Source: Kribbella sandramycini (lineage in GTDB: Bacteria > Actinomycetota > Actinomycetes > Propionibacteriales > Kribbellaceae). From it: 64,000 nt of DNA. This document shows, piece by piece, positions 36,234 to 44,086 of this stretch (positions are counted from its first letter, which is position 1; each line of letters begins with the position of its first letter). The notes under the pieces are model-generated. The model had not been told where the DNA came from and made no database searches. It saw nothing but the letters and a program-made list of their open reading frames with translations. Both the position numbers and the translations under genes were made by a program. The stretch is from positions 186,001 through 250,000 of the forward strand of contig NZ_JABJRC010000004.1 in NCBI RefSeq assembly GCF_013131805.1. The letters are read 5' to 3'.

Positions 36234-37558
36234 TTGAGGTTCACCTGGCCTCCGCGGAGGAGCGGACCGACCAGCAGGGTGGTCAGATCCGGGACGTCGC
36301 GCGCCGGGACGCCCATCGCCGGGGCCACCACCGAGTCGATCACCTTCTGCTCGGCCGGCGTCCCGACGCCCTGGGTGTCCAGTGCGAAGCCGGGCATCGC
36401 CCGGTTCAGCGTCAGGTTCACCGGGAAGCGCTGGTCCTTGTTGTGGGAGCCCTTCACGCCGTCCTCACCGGTGATGTAGGGCGCCGGGTTCTCCTGGGTG
36501 TACGGGCCCGGTTTCTCGCCCGGGTGGCTGTAGTTCTTGCCGACGCAGGTCGGGCCGCGGCGGTCGGAGTACTCGGGCAGCTCGTCGGGCTCGTACGGCG
36601 TCGGCTGGTTGGTGATCAGCTCGAGGTTGATGTTCAGCCGGCCGTCGCGGAACGTGTCGTTCAGGATCGGGGTGGTGTCCGTCATCACCTTGAGGAAACA
36701 GGGCACCTCGGGTGAGTACCGCTCCAGCAGGTCGAGCACCGGGCGGCTCACCTCGCCGAGCCGGATCACCCGGTCCTCGTTCTGCTTGAGGAAGTTGTTA
36801 CCGGTCGAGGACACGCCCTGGACGTCGGTGAAGAACTGCTGGAGCTGCTGTTCCTTCTCGACCACCGTGTTACCGGTGATGGTCAGGTTGCGCAGGGCGC
36901 GGACCAGATCGGGGGTCGCGTCGCCGTACAGCTGGGAGACCTGGGTCAGTTTGGTCAGCGCGGCCATCAGCTTGGGGACGTTCGGGTTCAGCTTCTTCAG
37001 GTACGAGTCGAGCTGGGTGAGCGTGCCCGCGATCTCGGCGCCGCGGCCTTCGAGCGCGGTGGCGAGCGTGTTCAGCGTGGCGTTCAGATCGGCGGGGTCG
37101 ACGGCCTGCAGCAACGGGAGCGCGTCGTTCAGCACCTTCTCGATCTCGATGCCGACGGCGGTCTTGTCGCGGGCGATCACGTCACCGGCCCGGATGGGCC
37201 GGCCCTCGGCGCCGGTGGGCGGAACGAGAGCGACGTACTTCTCGCCGAACAGCGTCTTGGGCAGGATCCGCGCGCTGACCGCGCTGGAGATCTCCTTCAC
37301 CTGGTCCGGTTTCAGCGCGAGCTCGACCGTCGCCTCTTCGCCGTCGGTGGAGACGCCGGTGACCTCGCCGACGATGATGCCGCGCAGTTTCACATCGGCG
37401 TGCTCGTTGAGCTGGAGGCCGATGTGGCTGGTCTTCAGCTCGATGTCGACGGTGTCGGTGAAGACCTTCGCGTAGAACGCGTAGGTCAGCCAGAGCAGGA
37501 AGCACAGCATGCCGATGAAGACGACGCCATAAGCCTTGTGCGGAAGCTTGTTGATCAT
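36230..37558 (-). CDS. Mce family protein, MceA position
   Basis: ATG 37558 overlaps the permease stop (ATGA) and gives 442 residues. An N-terminal helix (GVVFIGMLCFLLWLTYAFY) leads to the MCE domain (LNEHADVKLRGIIVGEVTGV). The C-terminal third is Pro- and Tyr-rich with a conserved GPTCVGKNY segment. Confidence 0.9.
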   Translation of the reverse strand: MINKLPHKAYGVVFIGMLCFLLWLTYAFYAKVFTDTVDIELKTSHIGLQLNEHADVKLRGIIVGEVTGVSTDGEEATVELALKPDQVKEISSAVSARILPKTLFGEKYVALVPPTGAEGRPIRAGDVIARDKTAVGIEIEKVLNDALPLLQAVDPADLNATLNTLATALEGRGAEIAGTLTQLDSYLKKLNPNVPKLMAALTKLTQVSQLYGDATPDLVRALRNLTITGNTVVEKEQQLQQFFTDVQGVSSTGNNFLKQNEDRVIRLGEVSRPVLDLLERYSPEVPCFLKVMTDTTPILNDTFRDGRLNINLELITNQPTPYEPDELPEYSDRRGPTCVGKNYSHPGEKPGPYTQENPAPYITGEDGVKGSHNKDQRFPVNLTLNRAMPGFALDTQGVGTPAEQKVIDSVVAPAMGVPARDVPDLTTLLVGPLLRGGQVNLK

Positions 37559-38385
37559 CCGGCCAGCCTCACTGTGGTCGTCGTGCCCCAGATGGCCATC
37601 GAGAGCAGCAGGTCGACGACGTTGATCACGACGATCGACGTCCGGACGGCGCGACCGACCGCGACGCCGACGCCCGCGGGGCCGCCGCTCGCGTGGTAGC
37701 CGTGGTAGCAGTGCACGAGGATGACCAGGACGGCGAAGACCAGCACCTTGCCGAACGACCACAACACGTCGCCCGGTGGTAAGAACAGATGGAAGTAATG
37801 GTCGTACGTGCCCGTACTCTGCCCGTAGAACTTGGTCACGGTCAGCCGGGTGGCGAAGTACGACGAGAGCAGGCCGACGACGTACAACGGGATCACCGCG
37901 ATCAGGCCGGCGATGATCCGGGTGGTGACCAGGAACGGCAGCGACGGGATCGCCATCACCTCGAGGGCGTCGATCTCCTCGCTGATCCGCATCGCGCCGA
38001 GCTGCGCGGTGAAACCGCAGCCGACGGTCGCGGCCAGCGCGATCCCGGCGATCAGCGGGCCGATCTCGCGGGTGTTGATGTACGCGCTGACGAAGCCGGC
38101 GAAGGCCGACGTGCCGATCTGGTTCAGCGCGGAGTAACCCTGCAGGCCGACCTCGGTGCCGGTGAAGAAGGCCAGGAACGTGATCACGCCGACCGTGCCG
38201 CCGATCACCGCGAGGGCGCCGGTGCCCAGCGTCACCTCGGCCAGCAGCCGCAGGATCTCCTTGCGGTAGCGGGTGATCGATTTGCCCGACCAGGCCAGCG
38301 CTTTGACGTAGAAGGCGAGCTGCTCGCCGAGCCGGTCCAGCGAGTTGAGCGGCTTCTTGACCAGCGTGTCCATCAGGGCCGACAT
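37555..38385 (-). CDS. MlaE/YrbE-type permease B of the Mce importer
   Basis: The 276-residue integral membrane protein has about six helices and the MlaE signature (GLAATVGCGFTAQLGAMRIS-like, with EEIDALEVMAIP). Two such permeases sit at the base of the Mce complex and work with the ATPase. It begins two bases after the first permease. Confidence 0.92.
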   Translation of the reverse strand: MSALMDTLVKKPLNSLDRLGEQLAFYVKALAWSGKSITRYRKEILRLLAEVTLGTGALAVIGGTVGVITFLAFFTGTEVGLQGYSALNQIGTSAFAGFVSAYINTREIGPLIAGIALAATVGCGFTAQLGAMRISEEIDALEVMAIPSLPFLVTTRIIAGLIAVIPLYVVGLLSSYFATRLTVTKFYGQSTGTYDHYFHLFLPPGDVLWSFGKVLVFAVLVILVHCYHGYHASGGPAGVGVAVGRAVRTSIVVINVVDLLLSMAIWGTTTTVRLAG

Positions 38386-38386
38386 G

Positions 38387-39160
38387 TCAGGCCCCCTTCG
38401 GCGGGACGAGCTGGAAGTAGATCGCGGTCATCGAGAAGTTCGCGACGAACAGCAGCATGAACGTGATCACGACCGACTGGTTCACCGCGTCGCCGACGCC
38501 CTTCGGGCCGCCGCCCGCGTTCATCCCCTTGTACGACGCGACCACGGCCGCGATGAACCCGAAGACCAGCGCTTTCGCCTGCCCCTGCCACAGGTCGGGC
38601 AAGTGGGCGAGCGCGGTGAAACTGGCGATATAACTACCTGGGGTGCCGTCCTGGAGGACGACGTTGAAGACGTAGCCGCCCATCACGCCGACGACGCTGA
38701 CGAAACCGTTCAGGAAGAACGCGACCAGCATCGTGGCCAGCACCCGCGGGACCACCAGCCGGTGGATCGGGTCGATCCCGAGCACCATCATCGCGTCCAG
38801 CTCTTCGCGGATCTTGCGCGCGCCGAGATCGGCGCAGATCGCCGAGCCGCCGGCGCCCGCGATCAGCAGCGCGGTCGCGATCGGCGACGCCTCCCGGACG
38901 ACGGCCAGCACGGCGGCCGATCCGGTGAAGGCCTGCGCGCCGAACTGCTTGATCAGGCCGCCGACCTGCAGCGCGATCACGGCCCCGAACGGGATCGCGA
39001 CCAGCGCGGTCGGGATGATCGTCACACTCGCCACGAACCAGGCCTGCTGGAGGAACTCCTTCAGCTGGAACGGACGCCGGACCGACGCCCGCATCGTGTC
39101 GAGCGTGAAGGCGAACAGCGAGCCGGCGTGCTTCAGCGGGGCGGTGGCTGACAAAGTCAC
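38387..39160 (-). CDS. MlaE/YrbE-type permease A of the Mce importer
   Basis: GTG 39160 overlaps the ATPase stop (GTGA) and gives 257 residues. ALLIAGAGGSAICADLGARK and REELDAMMVLGIDPIHRLVVP match the MlaE family contact helix for the ATPase. It forms the channel heterodimer with the next gene product. Confidence 0.92.
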   Translation of the reverse strand: MTLSATAPLKHAGSLFAFTLDTMRASVRRPFQLKEFLQQAWFVASVTIIPTALVAIPFGAVIALQVGGLIKQFGAQAFTGSAAVLAVVREASPIATALLIAGAGGSAICADLGARKIREELDAMMVLGIDPIHRLVVPRVLATMLVAFFLNGFVSVVGVMGGYVFNVVLQDGTPGSYIASFTALAHLPDLWQGQAKALVFGFIAAVVASYKGMNAGGGPKGVGDAVNQSVVITFMLLFVANFSMTAIYFQLVPPKGA

Positions 39161-40104
39161 GTAGCGCCCACCACATCGGAGGCGAACGAGCCGGGCGGCG
39201 GAGTCACCCCGTGCTCCCGGCACCATTCGCCGGGCGGGCGCTGGGTCGGCCGCAGGACGCCGGAGCTCGGCAACTGCTGGATCGGGATCGGCGGCAGCGG
39301 CGGGAGCTCCTGGTCGGCCTCGCGGGCCAGCTCGTCGGCGTCCTTCTCCTCGGACATGCCGATCGGGCCGACGCGTTGCGCGTTCAGGAACTGGCGGACC
39401 ACCGGCTCCTCACTGGACAACAGCATCTCCCGCGGCCCGAACATCGCCAGATGCCGGTGGTAGAGCAGGCCGATGTTGTCCGGCACGGTGCGCGCGGTGT
39501 TGATGTCGTGGGTGACGATCAGGCAGGTCGCCTGGGTCATCTCGTTCAGGTCGATGATCAGCTGGTTCAGGAACGCCGTCCGGACCGGGTCGAGACCGGA
39601 GTCCGGCTCGTCGAAGAGCAGGATCTCGGGCTCCAGCACCAGCGCCCGGGCCAGCCCGGCCCGTTTCCGCATCCCGCCGGAGATCTCGCCGGGGAGCTTG
39701 CGCTCCGCGCCGACCAGACCGACCATCTCCATCTTCTCCATCACGATGGAGCGGACCTCGGACTCGGATTTCTTGGTGTGCTCACGGAGCGGGAACGCGA
39801 CGTTGTCGTACAGGTTCATCGAGCCGAACATCGCGCCGTCCTGGAACAACACGCCGAACAGCTTGCGGATCTCGTAGAGGTCGCGCTCGCTACAGGTCGC
39901 GATATCGGTGCCCTCGATGTGCACATGGCCCTTGTCGGGTTTCAGCAGACCGATCAGCGTCTTCAGGAATACGGACTTACCGGTTCCGGAGGGGCCCAGC
40001 ATCACGCAGATCTCACCGGCCGGCAGGGTCAGGGACACATCGCCCCAGATCAACTGGCTACCGAACGATTTGGTGAGACCTTCGACGCGGACTTCTACGC
40101 CCAC
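39157..40104 (-). CDS. mkl: Mce importer ATPase (Mkl/MlaF type)
   Basis: GTG 40104 is preferred because GGAGG lies about five bases upstream. The 315-residue ABC ATPase has Walker A GPSGTGKS, signature ISGGMRKRAGLARAL, Walker B ILLFDEPDSGLD and the switch His in VTHD. The C-terminal tail of about 60 residues (from MSEEKDADELAREADQELPP) is rich in Pro. In M. tuberculosis the single Mkl ATPase lies between rplL and rpoB; this gene is in the same place but heads a full mce operon. Confidence 0.92.
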   Translation of the reverse strand: MGVEVRVEGLTKSFGSQLIWGDVSLTLPAGEICVMLGPSGTGKSVFLKTLIGLLKPDKGHVHIEGTDIATCSERDLYEIRKLFGVLFQDGAMFGSMNLYDNVAFPLREHTKKSESEVRSIVMEKMEMVGLVGAERKLPGEISGGMRKRAGLARALVLEPEILLFDEPDSGLDPVRTAFLNQLIIDLNEMTQATCLIVTHDINTARTVPDNIGLLYHRHLAMFGPREMLLSSEEPVVRQFLNAQRVGPIGMSEEKDADELAREADQELPPLPPIPIQQLPSSGVLRPTQRPPGEWCREHGVTPPPGSFASDVVGAT

Positions 40105-40193
40105 CTGGCCCTCCAATCGGCTCTGCCTCACGGGATCTTTGTGCTTGCCCCGAACCGAGGAGTACTTCGATTCCAACGAGGGAGCAGTGGCCT

Positions 40194-40224
40194 AGGTTAC
40201 GCACGAGTACGGTTTTGCGTAACC
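40194..40224 (-). promoter_or_regulatory. Candidate mce promoter inside an inverted repeat
   Basis: A perfect 9-bp inverted repeat GGTTACGCA-N12-TGCGTAACC lies at 40195-40224. On the minus strand a TAACCT -10 box (40199-40194) falls in one arm and a weak -35 (TTACGC, 40222-40217, spacing 17) in the other. A dimeric repressor bound here would block the promoter. No matching regulator gene is adjacent. Confidence 0.5.
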
Positions 40225-40230
40225 CCTCGA

Positions 40231-40247
40231 TTGCGTCGAAGACGCAA
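40231..40247. repeat. 17-base palindrome upstream of mce
   Basis: TTGCGTC-GAA-GACGCAA is a perfect inverted repeat seven bases from the mce promoter repeat, between it and the rplL terminator. It may be a second operator or a short hairpin. Confidence 0.4.
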
Positions 40248-40276
40248 GCGATTGCGATCGTATCCATCGCGAAAGC

Positions 40277-40313
40277 GAGAAGGGCGGCCCCCGTTACGGG
40301 GACCGCCCTTCTC
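40277..40313 (-). terminator. Terminator after rplL
   Basis: A long GC-rich stem (GAGAAGGGCGG paired with CCGCCCTTCTC, extended by a C/G run around a GTTA loop) lies 40 bases past rplL. It is the best terminator in the window by stem strength and separates rplJL from the mce operon. Confidence 0.85.
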
Positions 40314-40352
40314 TACACATTCGTTACGCTCCTTGACGGAGCGTAAGCGAGG

Positions 40353-40742
40353 TCACTTCAGGGTGACGGTGGCGCCGGCGCCCTCGAGGGCCTCCTTGGC
40401 CTTCTCCGCGGCAGCCTTGTCGACCTTCTCCAGGATCGCCTTCGGGGCGGACTCAACCAGGTCCTTGGCCTCCTTCAGCCCAAGGCTGGTGAGACCGCGC
40501 ACCTCCTTGATGACCTGGATCTTCTTGTCGCCGGCCGACTCCAGGACGACGTCGAACTCGTCCTGCTCGGCGGCCTCCTCGCCACCACCGGCGCCACCGG
40601 CGACCGGGGCAGCGGCAACGGCGACCGGAGCGGCGGCGGTGACGCCGAACTCCTCTTCGAATGCCTTAACGAACTCCGACAGCTCCAGCAGGGTCAGTTC
40701 CTTGAACTGGCCGAGGAGCTCTTCGGTGCTGAGCTTCGCCAT
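40353..40742 (-). CDS. rplL: 50S ribosomal protein L7/L12
   Basis: The 129-residue protein has the N-terminal dimerisation helices, an Ala/Val/Gly hinge and the C-terminal factor-binding domain (KKIQVIKEVRGLTSLGLKEAKDLVE). It forms the stalk with L10 from the preceding gene. Confidence 0.98.
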   Translation of the reverse strand: MAKLSTEELLGQFKELTLLELSEFVKAFEEEFGVTAAAPVAVAAAPVAGGAGGGEEAAEQDEFDVVLESAGDKKIQVIKEVRGLTSLGLKEAKDLVESAPKAILEKVDKAAAEKAKEALEGAGATVTLK

Positions 40743-40801
40743 GATGGCGGTCCTTCCTAACGGTGGATCACTGAAATGGGGTGATGCTGGTGAGATCTGC
40801 C

Positions 40802-41419
40802 TCAGCTGTCAGCTGCGGCGGTCTCCTCGGTGCTCGCCTCGGCAGGTGCGTCGACCGTGTCCTGCACGGTCTCCTCGGCCGCGGCCTCGGGAGCCGCAGC
40901 CCCGTCCGCCGGCAGCTTGTCCTGCAGCGCCGCGAACAGGCGCGCGGCCTGCGACAGCGGAGCAGCGAACAGCGACACCGCTTGCTGCGGGGCCGCCTTC
41001 ATCGCACCTGCGAGCTTCGCGAGGAGGACCTCACGCGACTCCAGGTCAGCGAGCTTGCTGATCTCGTCAGAGCTGAGCGGCTTGCCGTCGAGCACGCCGC
41101 CCTTGATGACGAGAAGGGGGTTCGCCTTGGCGAAGTCACGCAGACCCTTGGCCGCAACCACCGCATCGCCCTTGATGAAGGCAATGGCCGACGGACCCTC
41201 GAGCAGCGAGTCGAACGACTCGACACCCGCGTCCTTGGCGGCGATCTTGGTCAGCGTGTTCTTCACCACGGCGTAGTTCACGTCGTCACCGAGCGCAGTC
41301 CGCAAGTTCTTCAGCTGCGCCACGGTAAGTCCGCGGTACTCGGTCAGCACGGCGCCGTTCGAGCTACGGAACTCGTCCGTCAGCTCCGCGACAGCGGCTG
41401 CCTTGTCCGGCCTCGCCAT
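40802..41419 (-). CDS. rplJ: 50S ribosomal protein L10
   Basis: The 205-residue L10 begins MARPDKAAAVAELTDEFRSS with GAAGGAGAT before the ATG, and ends in an Ala/Glu-rich tail of about 30 residues. It anchors L12 dimers to 23S rRNA and binds its own leader in many bacteria. Confidence 0.97.
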   Translation of the reverse strand: MARPDKAAAVAELTDEFRSSNGAVLTEYRGLTVAQLKNLRTALGDDVNYAVVKNTLTKIAAKDAGVESFDSLLEGPSAIAFIKGDAVVAAKGLRDFAKANPLLVIKGGVLDGKPLSSDEISKLADLESREVLLAKLAGAMKAAPQQAVSLFAAPLSQAARLFAALQDKLPADGAAAPEAAAEETVQDTVDAPAEASTEETAAADS

Positions 41420-41590
41420 GGGATCTCCTTCGATTGGCTTTCACACCGGAGACCCCTGGAACAAGAAAACGCCCCTGCACAGGCGGCAAGGGCGTGAACA
41501 TACACTCACACTTCTCATCACCTGCGCGGGCCGCCCACCTGAGTGGGACTTTCAGCTACCTAGGGCAGCAACCAGCGGTCTTCGGCAAGA
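41420..41590 (-). promoter_or_regulatory. Ribosomal protein L10 leader
   Basis: The minus-strand leader contains the conserved actinobacterial L10-leader elements GACCGCTGGTTGCTG, a GCGCAGGTG segment and GTGTGAAAGCCAATCGAAGG directly before the ribosome-binding site. The L10-L12 complex is expected to bind this RNA and repress rplJL. Confidence 0.75.
41461..41495 (-). terminator. Attenuator inside the rplJ leader
   Basis: ACGCCC/GGGCGT flanks a CTGCACAGGC-type inner region and is followed on the minus strand by TTTTCTTG. This is an intrinsic terminator placed about 40 bases before rplJ, consistent with leader-controlled attenuation. Confidence 0.65.
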
Positions 41591-41593
41591 TTG

Positions 41594-41622
41594 ATAGTAA
41601 TTGGCATAGTCACGATGACCAA
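41594..41622 (-). promoter_or_regulatory. rplJL promoter
   Basis: TTGGTC (41622-41617), 17 bases, TACTAT (41599-41594) on the minus strand. A second -35-like TTGACT at 41636-41631 overlaps the stop codon of the upstream MFS gene. Confidence 0.6.
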
Positions 41623-41632
41623 ATCGACAGAG

Positions 41633-42817
41633 TCAACTTGCACGCACAGCGTGCGGGCGAGGCGGGATCCACCGCTGCATCGCCGCGGCAGCAGCCCATC
41701 CCGTCCCAGCCATGATGACGATGGCCGGGCCCAGGCCGAGCAGGGCTGTCGCGGCGGCTATCAGGAGTGGGCCTGAGCCGTTGCCGGTGTCGGCGAAGAG
41801 CCGGAAGGCGCCTAGGAACTGGGCTCTGCCGACTGCGGGGGACGCGTCGGCGCCCAGCGTCATGATGACGCCGGCGCCGAGGCCGTTGCCGACGCCCATC
41901 AGGAGTGCGACGGCGGTCAGGGTGACGGTGGAGTGGGTGAGTGGGAGGAGGAGGTGGGCGAGGCCGAGGACGAACATGGACGGGACGGCGACCCACTTGC
42001 GGCCTTTCCGATCCATGATCGAGCCGGCTGGATAGAAGAGCAGCATGTCGACCGCACCGGACAGGCCGAAGATGATGCTGGTCGTCTGGGCATCCAGGCC
42101 GATGTGCAAGGCCCACAACGGGATCACGACCTGGCGTGACGCCCGGACCGCTCCGACGAGGAGGGCGCCGACGCCGAGGGTGCGCAGTACCGGTAGGTGT
42201 TCGCGGATGACGCCGACCGTCGACTGCGCCGAGACCTGTCTGCGGCTGCGGACATGCTCGATCTCCGGCAGGCTGAGCAGCACGACACAGGCCAGCGTCG
42301 CGCCCACGAAATGGACCCAGTAGGCGCCGTCCATGCCGAGGAAGCGCATCGCCAGCGCGCCGAGGAACGGGCCGATGAAGGAGCCGATGCGTTGGACGCC
42401 GCCCAGCGTGGACAGTGCACGGGCACGAAGCTCGATCGGCACCGCCTCGCTCAGGTATGCCTGTCTGGCCAGGCCCCACACGGAGTCGGCCAGACCGGTC
42501 AGACCGATGGCCACGGCCAGCATCCAGACAGTTGGCGCCAGGAGGCAGCAGACCAAGGCGAGGGCGACGAGGACGGTGGCGCCCAGCATGGCGCGGCGTT
42601 CGCCGATCTTGTTCGTCAGAGCGCCTGCGGGGATGTCACCGATGACCTTCCCCAGCCCGGCCGCCGCCACGACCACACCAGCAACAGCCGGCGACGCACC
42701 GAGGTGAGTGGCCGAAACGGCGACGACCGGCGCGATGGCGCCTTGGCCGATTCCGTAGAGCAGTGCGGGGAAGTAGACCGACGGTGCGATCTTCAGCAGG
42801 GTCGCCGGACTAGTCAT
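41633..42817 (-). CDS. MFS transporter
   Basis: ATG 42817 has GGAGA eight bases upstream; ATG-like 42844 is an alternative. The 394-residue protein has twelve predicted helices and the MFS loop motif GKVIGDIPAGALTNKIGERR between helices 2 and 3, repeated weakly as GSIMDRKGRKW after helix 8. It resembles drug/H+ antiporters (DHA1-like) but the substrate is unknown. It lies at the edge of the accessory block. Confidence 0.85.
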   Translation of the reverse strand: MTSPATLLKIAPSVYFPALLYGIGQGAIAPVVAVSATHLGASPAVAGVVVAAAGLGKVIGDIPAGALTNKIGERRAMLGATVLVALALVCCLLAPTVWMLAVAIGLTGLADSVWGLARQAYLSEAVPIELRARALSTLGGVQRIGSFIGPFLGALAMRFLGMDGAYWVHFVGATLACVVLLSLPEIEHVRSRRQVSAQSTVGVIREHLPVLRTLGVGALLVGAVRASRQVVIPLWALHIGLDAQTTSIIFGLSGAVDMLLFYPAGSIMDRKGRKWVAVPSMFVLGLAHLLLPLTHSTVTLTAVALLMGVGNGLGAGVIMTLGADASPAVGRAQFLGAFRLFADTGNGSGPLLIAAATALLGLGPAIVIMAGTGWAAAAAMQRWIPPRPHAVRAS

Positions 42818-42899
42818 CAGCAGGTCTCCAGTTGCACCAATCACCGGTTTCCTGCATACAAAAACCCTAACGCACCACCCGGAGCTCTCCGGCCGCGGT

Positions 42900-43346
42900 T
42901 CAACCGCCGGGATGCCGCACGGGTACTACCGTCAGCAACGCCTCCAGGCCTTTGAAGTCATCAGGATTGACCGTGAACAACGGCAGGCTTTCGGCCACCG
43001 CAATACTCGCGATCATCAGGTCGGCGATCCGACCGCGCGGCGACCGGCCGGCGGACAGGACGGCCGCGCAGACCCGGCCGTAGATCCGCGCCGCTTCGGT
43101 ATCGAACGGAATCGGATCGAACTCGTTCTCCGCACGCTGCAGGATGTCCATTCGGGACGCACGTTCGAGGTGCTCGTCGTACGCGTTCTGCTCATCGTTC
43201 CGGCGTACCTGGTGCGGCCCCGCGGACAACTCGGCCAGCGTGACAGCGGTGATCGCCATCTCGTCGGGCAGCGCGCTGGGATCGATCCCCGCCCGCAGGA
43301 TCACCACATTCGTGTCGAGGAGGCCCTGCGCGTACTCACCGGCCAT
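42900..43346 (-). CDS. vapC: VapC-type PIN-domain toxin
   Basis: The 148-residue PIN-domain ribonuclease has the acidic active-site residues D11 (LLDTNV), E39 (LAELSAG), D109 (IADLMIA) and the C-terminal NPDDF segment. VapC toxins cut tRNA or rRNA loops. It overlaps its antitoxin gene by 11 bases, the usual arrangement. Confidence 0.88.
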   Translation of the reverse strand: MAGEYAQGLLDTNVVILRAGIDPSALPDEMAITAVTLAELSAGPHQVRRNDEQNAYDEHLERASRMDILQRAENEFDPIPFDTEAARIYGRVCAAVLSAGRSPRGRIADLMIASIAVAESLPLFTVNPDDFKGLEALLTVVPVRHPGG

Positions 43347-43605
43347 AGGAATCGTCGAGCTCGTGATCGGCGAAGGTGTCCTGATCTGCCCGGAACGCTT
43401 CCAGCGAGATCGTCGGCGCGGTCCGCGACATCGCCGCGAACTCCTCGCGTGGGACGAACCTGCGCCTGCGCCGCAAGGGGATCAGCTCGCCGATGCGATG
43501 ACCATCGCGAGTGACCGTGAAGGACTGACCGCCTTGGACGGCGTCCATGATCTCCTTCGACCGCATCCGCAGATCGCGCTGCGTGATCTCGGCTTGTCCA
43601 CTCAT
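43336..43605 (-). CDS. vapB: Phd/YefM-type antitoxin of VapC
   Basis: The 89-residue protein begins with a Phd/YefM-like DNA-binding domain (ITQRDLRMRSKEIMDAVQGG, then FTVTRDGHRIGELIPL) and ends in an acidic toxin-binding tail (FRADQDTFADHELDDSY). It is expected to neutralise VapC and repress the operon at the repeats 16 bases upstream. Confidence 0.87.
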   Translation of the reverse strand: MSGQAEITQRDLRMRSKEIMDAVQGGQSFTVTRDGHRIGELIPLRRRRRFVPREEFAAMSRTAPTISLEAFRADQDTFADHELDDSYGR

Positions 43606-43620
43606 ACCTGCAGGATACCC

Positions 43621-43660
43621 CGTAGTGCCACGTAGTGCTACATAGTGCCACTACGTGGCA
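43621..43660 (-). promoter_or_regulatory. vapBC operator repeats
   Basis: Three 10-base direct repeats (CGTAGTGCCA, CGTAGTGCTA, CATAGTGCCA at 43621, 43631, 43641) overlap a perfect 12-bp inverted repeat with arms 43626-43637 and 43649-43660. A repeat every helical turn fits cooperative binding of an antitoxin-toxin complex. Confidence 0.65.
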
Positions 43661-43666
43661 GAACGG

Positions 43667-44071
43667 TCAGCTCAGGACGGCGAGGGCGTCGATCTCGACG
43701 AGCATGTCGGGCAGCGGCAGGCCGGTGAAGACGGTGGTGCGTGAGGGGAGGACGCCGCTCGGGGTGCGGCCGTCCAGGAACTCGGCGTACGCCTCGTTCA
43801 TCGCGCCGAAGTCCTCGCGCTTGGTCAGGTAGACGCGCAGCATCAGGACGTCGTCGAAGGTGGCGCCGCCGGCGATCAGGATCGCCTCGATGTTCTGCAG
43901 GACGCGGGTGGTCTGCGCCTTCACGTCGCCGACGAAGACGAACTCGCTGGTGGCCGGGTCGACCGAGCCCTGGCCGGACACCTGCAGCACGTTGCCCTTG
44001 CGGACACCCTGCGAGAACACGGGTAGCGGAGCGGGCGCGTCGGTGGTGGTGACTGCGGTCTTGTCGGACAT
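43667..44071 (-). CDS. RidA family enamine/imine deaminase
   Basis: ATG 44071 is preferred over GTG 44083 because GAGAGG is placed correctly for it. The 134-residue RidA-fold protein (YjgF/UK114) has the conserved Arg in PSRTTVFTGLP and the ENIEAIL-like helix. RidA proteins hydrolyse reactive enamines and imines released by PLP enzymes. It is encoded 15 bases after the IclR regulator stop, next to a PLP ammonia-lyase gene, which suits that role. Confidence 0.88.
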   Translation of the reverse strand: MSDKTAVTTTDAPAPLPVFSQGVRKGNVLQVSGQGSVDPATSEFVFVGDVKAQTTRVLQNIEAILIAGGATFDDVLMLRVYLTKREDFGAMNEAYAEFLDGRTPSGVLPSRTTVFTGLPLPDMLVEIDALAVLS

Positions 44072-44086
44072 CTGGTCGGACACCTC

